Assembly (NCBI GenBank): GCA_021890755.1 | Contig: JAKKUQ010000008.1 | Span: 1 to 58,659 of the forward strand | Reading direction: 5' to 3' | Origin: Thermosediminibacteraceae bacterium | GTDB taxonomy: Bacteria > Bacillota > Thermosediminibacteria > Thermosediminibacterales > Thermosediminibacteraceae | Length of the DNA stretch: 58,659 bases | Shown here: piece by piece, positions 8,726-17,257 of the stretch | Position numbering within the stretch: position 1 is the stretch's first letter | How the letters are laid out: each line of letters begins with the position of its first letter | Made by a program: the position numbers and the translations under genes | The notes under the pieces: generated by a model | What the model saw: the letters and a program-made list of their open reading frames with translations, nothing else | Told to the model about the DNA's origin: nothing | The model's database searches: none

Positions 8726-9556
8726 CTATGAGGCTGCCGTCTTTTTCTTCCTGCGGCCGGCAGTTTCTTTTTTCCCTTCTTTTTCCTGTTCTTCTTTTAC
8801 CATTGCAAGGCTTGCCTTTAGAGCCTCCATGAGGTCCACCACTTTTTCTTCTCTGCCCTCAGGTATCCTTATCTCGTTGCCTTCGACTTTTGCCTTAATG
8901 ATGTCAAGCAGTGCCTTTCTGTACTCATCGGTGTATTTTTCGGGTTTGAACTCGGCGGAAAGGGAATTGATAAGCTGCACCGCCATTTTAACTTCATTTT
9001 CGTGCAGCTTAATTCCTGGTGGAATGCTTATCTCATTGACATCTCTCACCTCATCGGGATAAAACATGGTCTCCATTACAAGGTAATTTTCACCGTAAGG
9101 CCTAAGGCACGCGAGGCTTTGCTTTGACCTTATCATGACTTTAGCTATGGCGATTTTCCCCGTTTTCTTAAGCGCTTCGAAAAGCAGAAGATATGCTTTT
9201 TGTCCTGTTTCTTCGGGACCAAGAAAGTAGGATCTGTCAAAATATACGGGGTCTATTTCGGCAAGGTCTACAAAATCCACGATATCAATCGTGCGCGTCG
9301 TCTCATCAGGGATAGACTCGAGATCTTTCTCCTCGATTATCACGAACTTTCCTTTCTCGTATTCGTAACCGCGGGCAATCTCATCATCCTCGACTTTTCG
9401 GTCACATGTAGGACATACCTTTTCATAGCGAATCGGAGTGCCGCACTTTTTGTGGATTTGCCTGAAGCTTACGCTCTTTCGCTCGGTGGCGGCGTACATC
9501 TTAACCGGCACGTTCACAAGGCCAAAGCTGATGGAACCTCTCCATAAAGCCCGCAC
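8726..9556 (-). CDS. ku: Ku protein (NHEJ DNA-end binding)
   Basis: A 276-residue homodimeric Ku that threads onto broken DNA ends and recruits the ligase and polymerase. The start chosen is GTG at 9556, preceded by GAGGAGGTGATAAG; the longer frame from 9586 has no ribosome site. The N-terminus RALWRGSISFGLVNVPVKMY and the central GPEETGQKAYLLLFEAL are typical of bacterial Ku. CPTCDR together with an earlier Cys (KKCGTPI) looks like a small zinc-binding element. The C-terminal lysine-rich tail (EEQEKEGKKETAGRRKKK) is the usual DNA- and LigD-interacting extension. Confidence 0.93.
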   Translation of the reverse strand: MRALWRGSISFGLVNVPVKMYAATERKSVSFRQIHKKCGTPIRYEKVCPTCDRKVEDDEIARGYEYEKGKFVIIEEKDLESIPDETTRTIDIVDFVDLAEIDPVYFDRSYFLGPEETGQKAYLLLFEALKKTGKIAIAKVMIRSKQSLACLRPYGENYLVMETMFYPDEVRDVNEISIPPGIKLHENEVKMAVQLINSLSAEFKPEKYTDEYRKALLDIIKAKVEGNEIRIPEGREEKVVDLMEALKASLAMVKEEQEKEGKKETAGRRKKKTAAS

Positions 9557-9647
9557 CTTATCACCTCCTCTTATAATATCTCTCAATTAGAAGTTGATTA
9601 TCCTGGTAATACTTCCAAGAATATATAGTAATATAGCGACTTTTTCG

Positions 9648-9732
9648 GGAAAAAATAAAAATGCCTGCCGGTGGCTAGCGAGGTACCGTATCTCAATGGG
9701 TATCGTTAGTTAGTCACCAGCGGGCTTTTTTA
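9648..9732. terminator. Long bidirectional terminator-like hairpin between divergent genes
   Basis: A stem of 14 pairs with one mismatch (GCCTGCCGGTGGCTA with TAGTCACCAGCGGGC) encloses a second imperfect helix. It is flanked by T-runs on both strands: CTTTTTTT on the plus strand and ATTTTTATTTTTT on the minus strand. It lies between Ku and the phosphatase, which are transcribed away from each other, so neither needs a terminator here. It may end a small RNA or be left over from a lost gene. Confidence 0.6.
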
Positions 9733-9749
9733 TTGTTTTGTTTGTATGG

Positions 9750-9868
9750 TATAATTTTTAGTAGCTTTTATAGCCTTTTTTGGGCATCCCGGCGTGGGAT
9801 AGCGGAATGCACGAGACAAGTCAGCAAAAAAATAGCGCCATTTGGCGTGTTACAAAGGGGACTGAATA
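9750..9868 (+). promoter_or_regulatory. -10 element and structured leader of the HAD phosphatase gene
   Basis: TATAAT at 9750-9755 would start a leader of about 105 bases. The leader holds two small hairpins, CATCCCGGCGTGGGAT near 9785 and GCGCCATTTGGCGT near 9835, before the GGGGA ribosome site. I could not match it to a riboswitch class I know. No good -35 is visible. Confidence 0.4.
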
Positions 9869-10507
9869 ATGAAGATAGTATTTTTTATAGACTTTGATGG
9901 CACCATCACCAAAAAGGATACCTGCGTCGCCATGACAGAAGCCTTTGCTAGAGGTAACTGGCAGGAACTGGAATATAAATGGCAAAAGGGAGAGCTTTCT
10001 ACAGCAGAGTGCGCTCGGGAGACCTTTAAACTTTTCGATGTTACCGAGGAAGAACTCAGAAAATTCCTGATTGAAAATATAGCGATTGATGAGCATTTTA
10101 TTTCCTTTATAGAATTTTGCCGCCAAAAAGGGCACGATATTTACATATTGAGCGACGGCTATGATTTTAACATTGAGACCGTCCTTGGAAAATACGGAAT
10201 AAAAGGAATACCTTACTTTGCCAACAAGCTTTTGATTGAAGGCCGCACGTTCGACATCAAGTGCATACATTCTTCAAGTGCATGTTCCCGGTGTGGCACG
10301 TGCAAAGCAGAACTCATCGAAAAACTAAAACCCGAAAATAGCCTAGCAGTCTATGTGGGTGACAGCTACTCCGATATATGTGCATCAAAAAAAGCTGATA
10401 TCATTTTTGCAAAAGGAGTTTTGCTTTCCCACTGCCGCAAAAATGGGATCCCTGCCATAGCCTACAATGACTTTTCTGATATAATAAATTGGGCTAATTC
10501 TCAATAA
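9869..10507 (+). CDS. HAD-family phosphatase, MtnX/SerB-like
   Basis: A 212-residue cytoplasmic haloacid-dehalogenase phosphatase. The nucleophile motif is FIDFDGTIT (residues 6-14), motif II is ILSDGYD and motif III is VYVGDSYSD, so all catalytic residues are present. The helical cap sits after motif I as in phosphoserine phosphatase and MtnX. A CSRCGTC cluster in the second half could bind a metal. Members dephosphorylate phosphoserine or the methionine-salvage intermediate 2-hydroxy-3-keto-5-methylthiopentenyl phosphate; no other salvage gene is nearby, so the substrate stays open. It converges with the activase operon, overlapping its 3' end by 14 bases. Confidence 0.8.
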   Translation: MKIVFFIDFDGTITKKDTCVAMTEAFARGNWQELEYKWQKGELSTAECARETFKLFDVTEEELRKFLIENIAIDEHFISFIEFCRQKGHDIYILSDGYDFNIETVLGKYGIKGIPYFANKLLIEGRTFDIKCIHSSSACSRCGTCKAELIEKLKPENSLAVYVGDSYSDICASKKADIIFAKGVLLSHCRKNGIPAIAYNDFSDIINWANSQ

Positions 10508-11444
10508 CCTTCCACCTGTTGCACCTGTCGCCCCAGCGGGCAATTACCTTTCCTTCCATCCTTATATTCACCACCTCGCAGTGGTTGGGACATCCCTGGC
10601 ATTCGAAACTATCAGCCGTGAACTCTATGTCGCTTGCCTGAAAGCCCCTGAATTTTGTCTTTTTTACCCCCGCTTCTTTGGCCAGCAAGGCGGCACCAAT
10701 AGCCCCCATAACGTTGTAATATTTGGGGACGTATACCTCCATTCCAAGAGCTTCCTCGAAAGCCGCCTTCATCCCCACGTTTGCCGCTACCCCGCCCTGG
10801 AAGACAACCCGGGGCAGGATTTCCTTTCCTTTTCCGACATTGTTGAGGTAATTTCTCACGAGAGCCTGACATAAACCCCTTATTATGTCCTCTACCTTGT
10901 AGCCCAGCTGCTGCTTGTGGATCATATCGGATTCTGCAAAAACCGCACACCTTCCTGCAATTCGCACCGGATTTTTGGACCGGAGGGCGTAAGCGCCGAA
11001 CTCTTCAATGGGTATCCCGAGTCTATTAGCCTGCTGGTCCAGAAAAGACCCCGTCCCAGCGGCACAAACAGTGTTCATGGCAAAATCGGTCACAACGCCA
11101 TCCCGCAGGATTATTATTTTAGAATCCTGGCCTCCTATCTCTATTACCGTCTGCACGTCGGGAATTTCTTTTAAAGCCGCCACCGCATGGGCGGTTATCT
11201 CATTTTTCACCACGTCAGCACCCGCTATCACCGCAGCGAGCTGTCTTCCGCTGCCTGTTGTGCCTACGCCCCTGATATCCCATTTTCCGTTTTTTGATTG
11301 GAGCATCCTGAGTCCTTCCTGAACCGCCCTTATTGGCTGGCCTTGAGTGCGGATGTATATAGCCTCCTCTAACTTGCCGTTTTCATCGATAATAACAAGG
11401 TTTGTACTGACGGACCCAACGTCAATTCCCAAGTAATGTGCCAT
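10494..11444 (-). CDS. Acyl-CoA dehydratase activase-like ATPase (BadF/HgdC family)
   Basis: A 316-residue homodimeric ASKHA ATPase with a shared [4Fe-4S] cluster. The N-terminal phosphate loop is LGIDVGSVSTN; the two cluster ligands Cys127 (NTVCAAGTGS) and Cys166 (AGRCAVFAESD) lie at the positions known for the 2-hydroxyglutaryl-CoA dehydratase activator. An extra C-terminal CxxCxxxC (CQGCPNHC) could hold another cluster. In known systems the activator injects one ATP-energised electron into a dehydratase. Here the partners are the two upstream genes, whose substrate is unknown. The start overlaps the end of the next gene by 23 bases. Confidence 0.9.
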   Translation of the reverse strand: MAHYLGIDVGSVSTNLVIIDENGKLEEAIYIRTQGQPIRAVQEGLRMLQSKNGKWDIRGVGTTGSGRQLAAVIAGADVVKNEITAHAVAALKEIPDVQTVIEIGGQDSKIIILRDGVVTDFAMNTVCAAGTGSFLDQQANRLGIPIEEFGAYALRSKNPVRIAGRCAVFAESDMIHKQQLGYKVEDIIRGLCQALVRNYLNNVGKGKEILPRVVFQGGVAANVGMKAAFEEALGMEVYVPKYYNVMGAIGAALLAKEAGVKKTKFRGFQASDIEFTADSFECQGCPNHCEVVNIRMEGKVIARWGDRCNRWKVIEN

Positions 11445-12555
11445 AAGCTACATCTCCTTTAACAATTTTGTGTTTTTTCCTTCTTTTCGCAGCTAACAGG
11501 TCGACGAAAGCCTCCACGCGGGTCCGGAGCCCCTCTTTCCCGGTCTGCTCGTCCAGGGTCACCGGCAGGAATCCTATGTCGTACTTGGCACAGACTTTGG
11601 GCAGTATGCTCTTTGCCACAATCTCGGGTATGCATGTAAAAGGCGAAAGCTGGATTACCCCATCAAAACCCCTTTTGGCAAAAAGTATGGCATTCCCCAC
11701 CGATTCCCGCCCGTGGCCGCCGCACATTTCCTTGAAATAAGGAGCGGCAAGTTTTTTCACATCCCTTTCACCGGGCATCCTGAAAAGGTCCATAATAGCA
11801 TTATAGAATGTGTAGGACGCCAAAAACATGGACCTCTCTGCATAGACACCAAGATCCCCAAGCATTTCTTCAATTTCTAGGTTAGCAGCAGGCTCTATTA
11901 CTACGTATATTTCTCCGACGATGCCTATTTTTAAAGGGTCATAATCCTTTTTTTCTATCTTTTCAAAAAGAAGCTCTATCTCCCTTTCAATTTCCTCAAG
12001 GTCTTTGTAACTTTTCGCCTGAGCTATTAGCTCGGTGCACCTTTTATACACCCTTGTTGTTTCTCCCTTTTTGACTTCCAGCGGCCTCACCTTGTGGGAG
12101 AGCTTTTCCGCCTTATCCAGAAGCTGAAGTTCCTTCCACACGAACCTCCCTATTCTGTAATAGTCGGCAAAGGTAAGCCTGCGGTTTACTAGTTTTTTTA
12201 TGCTGGATATAAGTTCCCTCAAATGCCTTCCCGGAGGTTCCAGGGTTATCATTTCGAAATCGTAGCCTAGGCTTTTTAATATCTTTTCGTGCAGTGTGGT
12301 ATAAAGCCCTGCCCTGCAGGGTCCCACACCTCCTGTAGAAACAAGGGTGTCGGCGCCAGATTCTAGGGCTTCGATATACGTGCCCAAAACTATTTTGAAA
12401 GGAAGGCAGGCAAACTCCGGCGCATATTTCGTTCCTAAGCTCAGCGTTTCCTCCGTCGGGCGCTTTGGCAGCACCACCTCATTTCCGAAAGCGTTCATGA
12501 GCTTCTTAAAAGTTATGATAGCATTGCCCAGATAGGGGAAGGATACCTTTCTCAT
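11422..12555 (-). CDS. HgdB-like 2-hydroxyacyl-CoA dehydratase-family protein
   Basis: A 377-residue protein of the dehydratase D-component/CoA-activase-associated family. Conserved cysteines occur in EFACLPFKI, GGVGPCRAG, EMCGGHGRES and LSPFTCIPEI, where such proteins hold an iron-sulfur cluster. The 3' end LDEQTGKEGLRTRVEAF is closely echoed by LDEHTGQEGINTRLEAF in the next gene, so the two are paralogues. It lacks the paired alpha and beta dehydratase subunits and any CoA-transferase neighbour, so I would not name a substrate. It overlaps the upstream gene by 4 bases. Confidence 0.8.
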   Translation of the reverse strand: MRKVSFPYLGNAIITFKKLMNAFGNEVVLPKRPTEETLSLGTKYAPEFACLPFKIVLGTYIEALESGADTLVSTGGVGPCRAGLYTTLHEKILKSLGYDFEMITLEPPGRHLRELISSIKKLVNRRLTFADYYRIGRFVWKELQLLDKAEKLSHKVRPLEVKKGETTRVYKRCTELIAQAKSYKDLEEIEREIELLFEKIEKKDYDPLKIGIVGEIYVVIEPAANLEIEEMLGDLGVYAERSMFLASYTFYNAIMDLFRMPGERDVKKLAAPYFKEMCGGHGRESVGNAILFAKRGFDGVIQLSPFTCIPEIVAKSILPKVCAKYDIGFLPVTLDEQTGKEGLRTRVEAFVDLLAAKRRKKHKIVKGDVAYGTLLGN

Positions 12556-13505
12556 ATTACCGCCTCTTTTCTCTTTCTTCTCCTCAGCATATCGACGAAG
12601 GCTTCAAGCCGCGTGTTGATGCCCTCCTGACCGGTGTGCTCGTCCAGGGTAATGGTCAAAAAGGGCATTTTCCTTTCTTTGGCTTCCAGCTCTATTACCT
12701 TATCCACTATAAAGTCAGGGCCGCATCCGAAAGCGGTTACGTGTATGATGCCGTCGACGCATCCCGTCTCCAGAAAATGAAAGGCCGTCCTCAGGACGCT
12801 GTTGCTGAAGGTCCAGAAAAGCATTTTTCTAAGCTTTCCAGCATACCTCTTCTTGATTTCTTCCGGCACCATCTCGGGAGTAACCACATAAGCCCCCATT
12901 CCGATCAACTTTTTAATGAGGTCAAGGCTGACGTATGAGTCATAGAGGAGATACGGGTATCCCACGACCCCCAGCTTGATATCAGAGCTTTTATCCTGGG
13001 ACAAAATGCCAAGGGGTGGAATCCCCCCCTGAAGAAATTGCATTATATGGCTTTCAAAGCTTCTAAGAGCCTGCCGGTAAGCTTTCCAGGTCATAAAAAA
13101 ATTTTTATTAAAACGCCTTGCCACTTCCAGGCATTTTAAAAAAAGCTGCCTTTTGCCTTTTATAATTTCTATTCTGACTTCCAGCATATTTGTAAGGTTA
13201 TCTATAGAGCAGACCAGCATATCGGGAAGCCCCAAAAATTTCGGACAGAAGGTGGCTTCGCTGTTTACCCTTACAAGTCTCGGAACAAATATGTAATCCA
13301 CCCTGCCCATAAGGTTTTTTACATGGCCGTGAAAGAGTTTCACCGGCACGCAAGCATCCGTTACGGCATCTTCCACGCCGGCGTCTATAACCTCCTTCGA
13401 AGTGGGATCGGAAACTACAACCTCCATACCCAGTTTTTCAAAGAAAGTGTTAATGAAGGGATAATACGCAAAGTACGCGAGGGCTCTTGGTATGCCGATT
13501 TTCAA
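12552..13505 (-). CDS. CoA-substrate-specific enzyme activase-related protein (DUF2229 type)
   Basis: A 317-residue protein beginning at TTG after AAAGGAGAGA. The N-terminus KIGIPRALAYFAYYPF is typical of the DUF2229 proteins found with HgdC-type ATPases, and cysteines occur in DACVPVKLFHGH and in the tail. It is the first gene of a tight three-gene operon. Together the three look like a stand-alone reductive activation machine, conserved in many Clostridia but without an assigned reaction as far as I know. A hairpin at 13596-13622 separates it from the next operon. Confidence 0.8.
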   Translation of the reverse strand: MKIGIPRALAYFAYYPFINTFFEKLGMEVVVSDPTSKEVIDAGVEDAVTDACVPVKLFHGHVKNLMGRVDYIFVPRLVRVNSEATFCPKFLGLPDMLVCSIDNLTNMLEVRIEIIKGKRQLFLKCLEVARRFNKNFFMTWKAYRQALRSFESHIMQFLQGGIPPLGILSQDKSSDIKLGVVGYPYLLYDSYVSLDLIKKLIGMGAYVVTPEMVPEEIKKRYAGKLRKMLFWTFSNSVLRTAFHFLETGCVDGIIHVTAFGCGPDFIVDKVIELEAKERKMPFLTITLDEHTGQEGINTRLEAFVDMLRRRKRKEAVI

Positions 13506-13591
13506 TCAAGGTCTCTCCTTTTTTAATTGTCAAATTAATATATAATTCAACACATACTATAAAATTCCTCCCGCAATTTTGAGCTTCCAAT

Positions 13592-13628
13592 AAAAGAGCC
13601 CGCATCAATAAGATGCAGGCTCCTTTTT
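13592..13628. terminator. Bidirectional terminator
   Basis: GAGCCCGCATC, AATAA and GATGCAGGCTC form an 11-pair stem with one mismatch. CTTTTTTT follows on the plus strand and TTTTATT on the minus strand. On the minus strand it ends the flavin/iron-sulfur operon whose last stop is at 13629. Confidence 0.8.
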
Positions 13629-16600
13629 TTACCTTGCTATACCGTGTTTTTTCGCCTCCTTGGCAAAGGTGCTTTCCACAATCCATACTGTCCTTGGTGT
13701 CCTGAAAGCAGCACCTTCAGCTGTCACCGCAAGATTAGCCTTTCCGTTTTCAAGATACAGCACCGGCGAGCCAAAAGTGTTTTTATCTAAAGGCCAGAAG
13801 ATTCCTTCCCTTTTGAGATTTTGCTTTCTAATTCCGCGATATTCCGGAACTTTCCTGGATATAGCATCCAGCACGTCCTCCGCCGATTTAAAGTCGAATC
13901 TATATCCTACTTTCCGGGCAAGATCCGCAATCACCTGCCAGTTTTCGAGGGGCAAGAGGGATGGAATTGCCCTTTCAAACCACTGGACCCTGCGCTCGGT
14001 GCTGGTGTAAGAACCTCGAGACTCGGAGAACGCTGCAAGGGGTAGGACCACATCGGCAAGACGTGCGGTGTCGGTGAGGAAAAGATCCTGCACCGCCAAA
14101 AATTCCAGTTTGTTCAAGATTTCAGCCATGGTGGGATCGGCACCTACCGGATCTTCTCCAAAGATGAATGCTCCCTTTATTTGTCCCTCTTTGATCAATT
14201 TCACGATTTCTTCCGCGTCGGATGTTACTCCCATGTCTATAAGGCCCTGGGCGTTGTTTTTGCCCCTTAACATAATGATACCGCATCTTGGCTTTCCTAT
14301 GTGGCCGGAGATTACGGCAATGGAGGCTATCAGCCTTTCGGCGTCCTTCGTCAGCCTTTCGTGGTCGAAAACCACCATGGCATTTTTGGCCTTGCCGTAA
14401 AGGCACGCGATTTCCCGGATTTCATCGGGAACGGCCACATCGGAAAGCGAATCCTTCATTTGCTCGAAACCTTCAGCCTTTGACGCCCCAGAGGTAAAGC
14501 CTTCCTCAATGAGCGCCTTGAGCAAGGCCTTCAGGAAATCCACGCTGTTTTCCGGCCTTACCACTTTAAAGGCTTCTTCATCCAGAACAGAAGGTTCGGG
14601 ATTTATAATGACCAGTTTGGCTCCTCTTTTCAAAGCCTCACGGATCTTCAATCCTGCTACAGTATAGTCCTCCATCACACGGCACCCAACAAGCAGCACT
14701 ACATCCGTGGAAGACAGCTCATCCAGCGAATTGGTGGAGGCATCAATACCCAAAACATCTTTGAGGCCGCTTGTGGTATTACCGAAGGATGCCACGTGGG
14801 GTGTTCCCAAAGCCCTGGCAAACTCGCAAGCCATGAAAATCTCTTCGTTGGTAAGCCCTGGCGATACAAACACCGCAAGGCTTTCTTTGCCGTATAACGC
14901 ACTTATACCCCTTGCTTTTCTTGCAGCATAAAGCAGCGCTTCTTCAAAGGTGGCTTCCTCTAGTTTGCCGTCCTTCCTCAGCAAGGGACCTGCCAGCCTT
15001 TGTCTCATGGAAAGGGCACCAAAGCCGAACCGTCCTTTCACGCAAAGATGTCCACCGTCTACCGGGCTTTCTTTATCCGGCAGCGCCCTTAAAATCATTT
15101 CTCCTCTCGTCTCTAGCTGCAGGTTGCAGCCTATGCCGCAGAAGGAGCATACCGCATGTTTTCTCTCGGTTCTAACCGGCACCGGCTTTGCCACCGGCGG
15201 TTTTTCCTGCAGCGCACCGGTGGGGCAGACCGCCACGCACTGGCCGCAGGATATGCAGTTTGTGTCTTTCAGGGGAAGTTCAAATTCGGGTTTTACAACC
15301 GTAGCAAAGCCCCTCTTCACAAGCCCCAATGCGGTAATGCCCATGACTTCGTCGCACACCCTCACGCACAGGCCGCAAAGTATACACTTTTGAGGATCCC
15401 GCACTATGAAGGGGTGATCATCGTTATAGTCGTAACGGTTTACTTCTCCTTTAAGCCTTCCCGGATTTACACCGTATTCATTGGCGTACTTTATGAGCTT
15501 GCACTCAAAGTAGTCCTTGCAGCCGCATTCCAAGCATCGCATCGCTTCTTTTCTTGCCTCTTCTTCGCTGTATCCCAGCACAATTTCCCGGAAGTTTGTT
15601 TTTCTTTCCTCGGGGTCAAGATGGGGCATCGGGACCCTTTCAATCTTTTCCCTTTCGGCAAAGTCCTCTTCGGTCAGGTCATCGCGCCTTACAAGATATG
15701 GTTCCTGGTAGGGAACCAGGCTGCCATCGAGGTAACTTGCTATGACCTCAGCCGCTTTTTTTCCGTCAGCCACGGCTTCAATCGCGATTCCCGGCCCTTC
15801 GTTGATGGCATCGCCACCTGCAAAAACTCCAGGTATATTTGTGGCAAAGGTATTTTCCCCTGCCGATATCGTCCCCTTCCTGGTAAGCTGGATTCCATCG
15901 AGGCCCGCTGCATCAACTTCCTGCCCTATGGCGGCGATGACAGTATCCACCTCTAGAACCATCTCCTCGCCTGGAATGGGCTCCGGCTTTCTCCTGCCTG
16001 AAGCATCGGGTTCTCCCAGCCTCATTTTCTGAAGCCTAATCGCCGCAACCCGGCCGTTTCTTTCGATGATCTCAAGTGGTGCCACAAGAAAGATGAATTT
16101 TACGCCTTCTTCCTCGGCTTCCCTTATTTCGACCTCATTGGCGGGCATCTCATTTCTCGTCCGCCGGTATAGAACGTAAACTTCTTCAGCTCCTAAGCGA
16201 ACCGCCGTGCGGCAGGCGTCCATAGCGGTGTTTCCTCCACCAACCACCGCCACTTTCCGACCTATATCAACCTGCTCGCCCTTGGCTACGGCCCTTAAAA
16301 AGTCAATACCGCCCATAACGCCCTGATGTTCCTCGCCCGGACAGCGGAGTTTGGAACTCTTCCAGGCACCGATGGCTAAAAACACCGCATCAAATTTGGT
16401 CCTGAGATAGTCAAGACTCACATCTCTTCCTATTCTGCAGCTCGTTACAAACTCCACGCCCATTTTCTTTATGAGGTCAATTTCCCTGTCCAAAACTTCC
16501 TTGGGCAAGCGGTACTGCGGAATGCCGTATCTTAGCATCCCGCCGGGTTTTTCCATGGCTTCGTATACCACAACCTTATGGCCTTCCCTGGCAAGGAAAT

Positions 16601-17228
16601 ACGCAGCGCTCAAACCGGCAGGGCCGCTGCCGACGATCGCCACGGACTTTCCTGTGGGTGGCTTTATTTCAGGTATATAGGGATATTCCGACGCAAGGTC
16701 CAAATCTCCCACGAAGCTTTTTAGCCACGCTATCGCAATGGGCTGTTCCACCAGATTCCTCCTGCACGCATCCTCGCAGGGGTGCGGGCATACCCTTCCT
16801 ATGCTGGCAGGGAGCGGCAAGTTTTCTTTTATGAGCTTTACTGCTTCCCGGTACTTGCCGTTGGCTATTAAACCCACATACCCCTGGCAGTCGGTATTTG
16901 CGGGACAAGCCTCGCGGCATGGCGGCCGGCAGTCACCGATATGGTTTGACAGCAAAAGCTCCAATACCATTTTTCTCGATGCCCGAACCCGTTTAGTATC
17001 GGTGTAGACTACCATGCCTTCGCTGATTTCGGTGGCGCAAGCTCGTAGCAGCTTTGGAGCACCCTGAACCTCCACAAGGCAAAGCCCGCAGGAACCGTAA
17101 ATCTTTACCCTCTCGTCATAACACAGGGTGGGGATATCTATCCCGTTTTGTCTTGCAACTTCTAAGATGGTTTGCCCCTTAAAACCCCTCACTTCGCGCC
17201 CGTTTATATTCAGCCTTATTTCCTCCAT
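13629..17228 (-). CDS. GltD-NuoG/FdhA-like fusion subunit of a flavin-based oxidoreductase complex
   Basis: A protein of about 1199 residues with four parts. A [2Fe-2S] domain (Cys36, 47, 50, 64) comes first. Then a GltD/NfnB-like unit: Fe-S cysteines (CREACPANTDC, CPHPCEDAC), FAD motif VAIVGSGPAGLSAAYFLARE and NAD(P) motif VAVVGGGNTAMDACRTAVRL. Next a two-cluster ferredoxin domain (CILCGLCVRVC, CISCGQCVAVC), and last a molybdopterin-oxidoreductase-like domain starting CSFCGIGC. Where formate dehydrogenases have a catalytic Sec/Cys-His, this protein reads ASFGNTTSG, so it should not be a formate dehydrogenase; the domain resembles the inactive NuoG type. The ATG at 17228 follows GGGAGGGG and avoids the 52-base overlap of the longer frame. 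With its partners it is likely an electron-bifurcating complex; the reaction is inferred. Confidence 0.85.
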   Translation of the reverse strand: MEEIRLNINGREVRGFKGQTILEVARQNGIDIPTLCYDERVKIYGSCGLCLVEVQGAPKLLRACATEISEGMVVYTDTKRVRASRKMVLELLLSNHIGDCRPPCREACPANTDCQGYVGLIANGKYREAVKLIKENLPLPASIGRVCPHPCEDACRRNLVEQPIAIAWLKSFVGDLDLASEYPYIPEIKPPTGKSVAIVGSGPAGLSAAYFLAREGHKVVVYEAMEKPGGMLRYGIPQYRLPKEVLDREIDLIKKMGVEFVTSCRIGRDVSLDYLRTKFDAVFLAIGAWKSSKLRCPGEEHQGVMGGIDFLRAVAKGEQVDIGRKVAVVGGGNTAMDACRTAVRLGAEEVYVLYRRTRNEMPANEVEIREAEEEGVKFIFLVAPLEIIERNGRVAAIRLQKMRLGEPDASGRRKPEPIPGEEMVLEVDTVIAAIGQEVDAAGLDGIQLTRKGTISAGENTFATNIPGVFAGGDAINEGPGIAIEAVADGKKAAEVIASYLDGSLVPYQEPYLVRRDDLTEEDFAEREKIERVPMPHLDPEERKTNFREIVLGYSEEEARKEAMRCLECGCKDYFECKLIKYANEYGVNPGRLKGEVNRYDYNDDHPFIVRDPQKCILCGLCVRVCDEVMGITALGLVKRGFATVVKPEFELPLKDTNCISCGQCVAVCPTGALQEKPPVAKPVPVRTERKHAVCSFCGIGCNLQLETRGEMILRALPDKESPVDGGHLCVKGRFGFGALSMRQRLAGPLLRKDGKLEEATFEEALLYAARKARGISALYGKESLAVFVSPGLTNEEIFMACEFARALGTPHVASFGNTTSGLKDVLGIDASTNSLDELSSTDVVLLVGCRVMEDYTVAGLKIREALKRGAKLVIINPEPSVLDEEAFKVVRPENSVDFLKALLKALIEEGFTSGASKAEGFEQMKDSLSDVAVPDEIREIACLYGKAKNAMVVFDHERLTKDAERLIASIAVISGHIGKPRCGIIMLRGKNNAQGLIDMGVTSDAEEIVKLIKEGQIKGAFIFGEDPVGADPTMAEILNKLEFLAVQDLFLTDTARLADVVLPLAAFSESRGSYTSTERRVQWFERAIPSLLPLENWQVIADLARKVGYRFDFKSAEDVLDAISRKVPEYRGIRKQNLKREGIFWPLDKNTFGSPVLYLENGKANLAVTAEGAAFRTPRTVWIVESTFAKEAKKHGIAR

Positions 17229-17257
17229 GTTTTCCCCTCCCTCACTTTTCATTCTAC

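Noticed and set aside
9821-10270. 149-codon minus-strand frame over the HAD phosphatase
   Set aside because: It is antisense to a gene with all catalytic motifs, has no ribosome site and shows no family features.
15156-15956. 266-codon plus-strand frame inside the fusion subunit gene
   Set aside because: It lies opposite conserved Fe-S and FAD motifs and looks like a shadow frame of a GC-richer gene.
13629-17228. Formate dehydrogenase alpha subunit
   Set aside because: The domain order looks similar, but the catalytic Sec/Cys-His position reads ASFGNTTSG, and no TGA codon interrupts the frame there. It is better described as NuoG-like.
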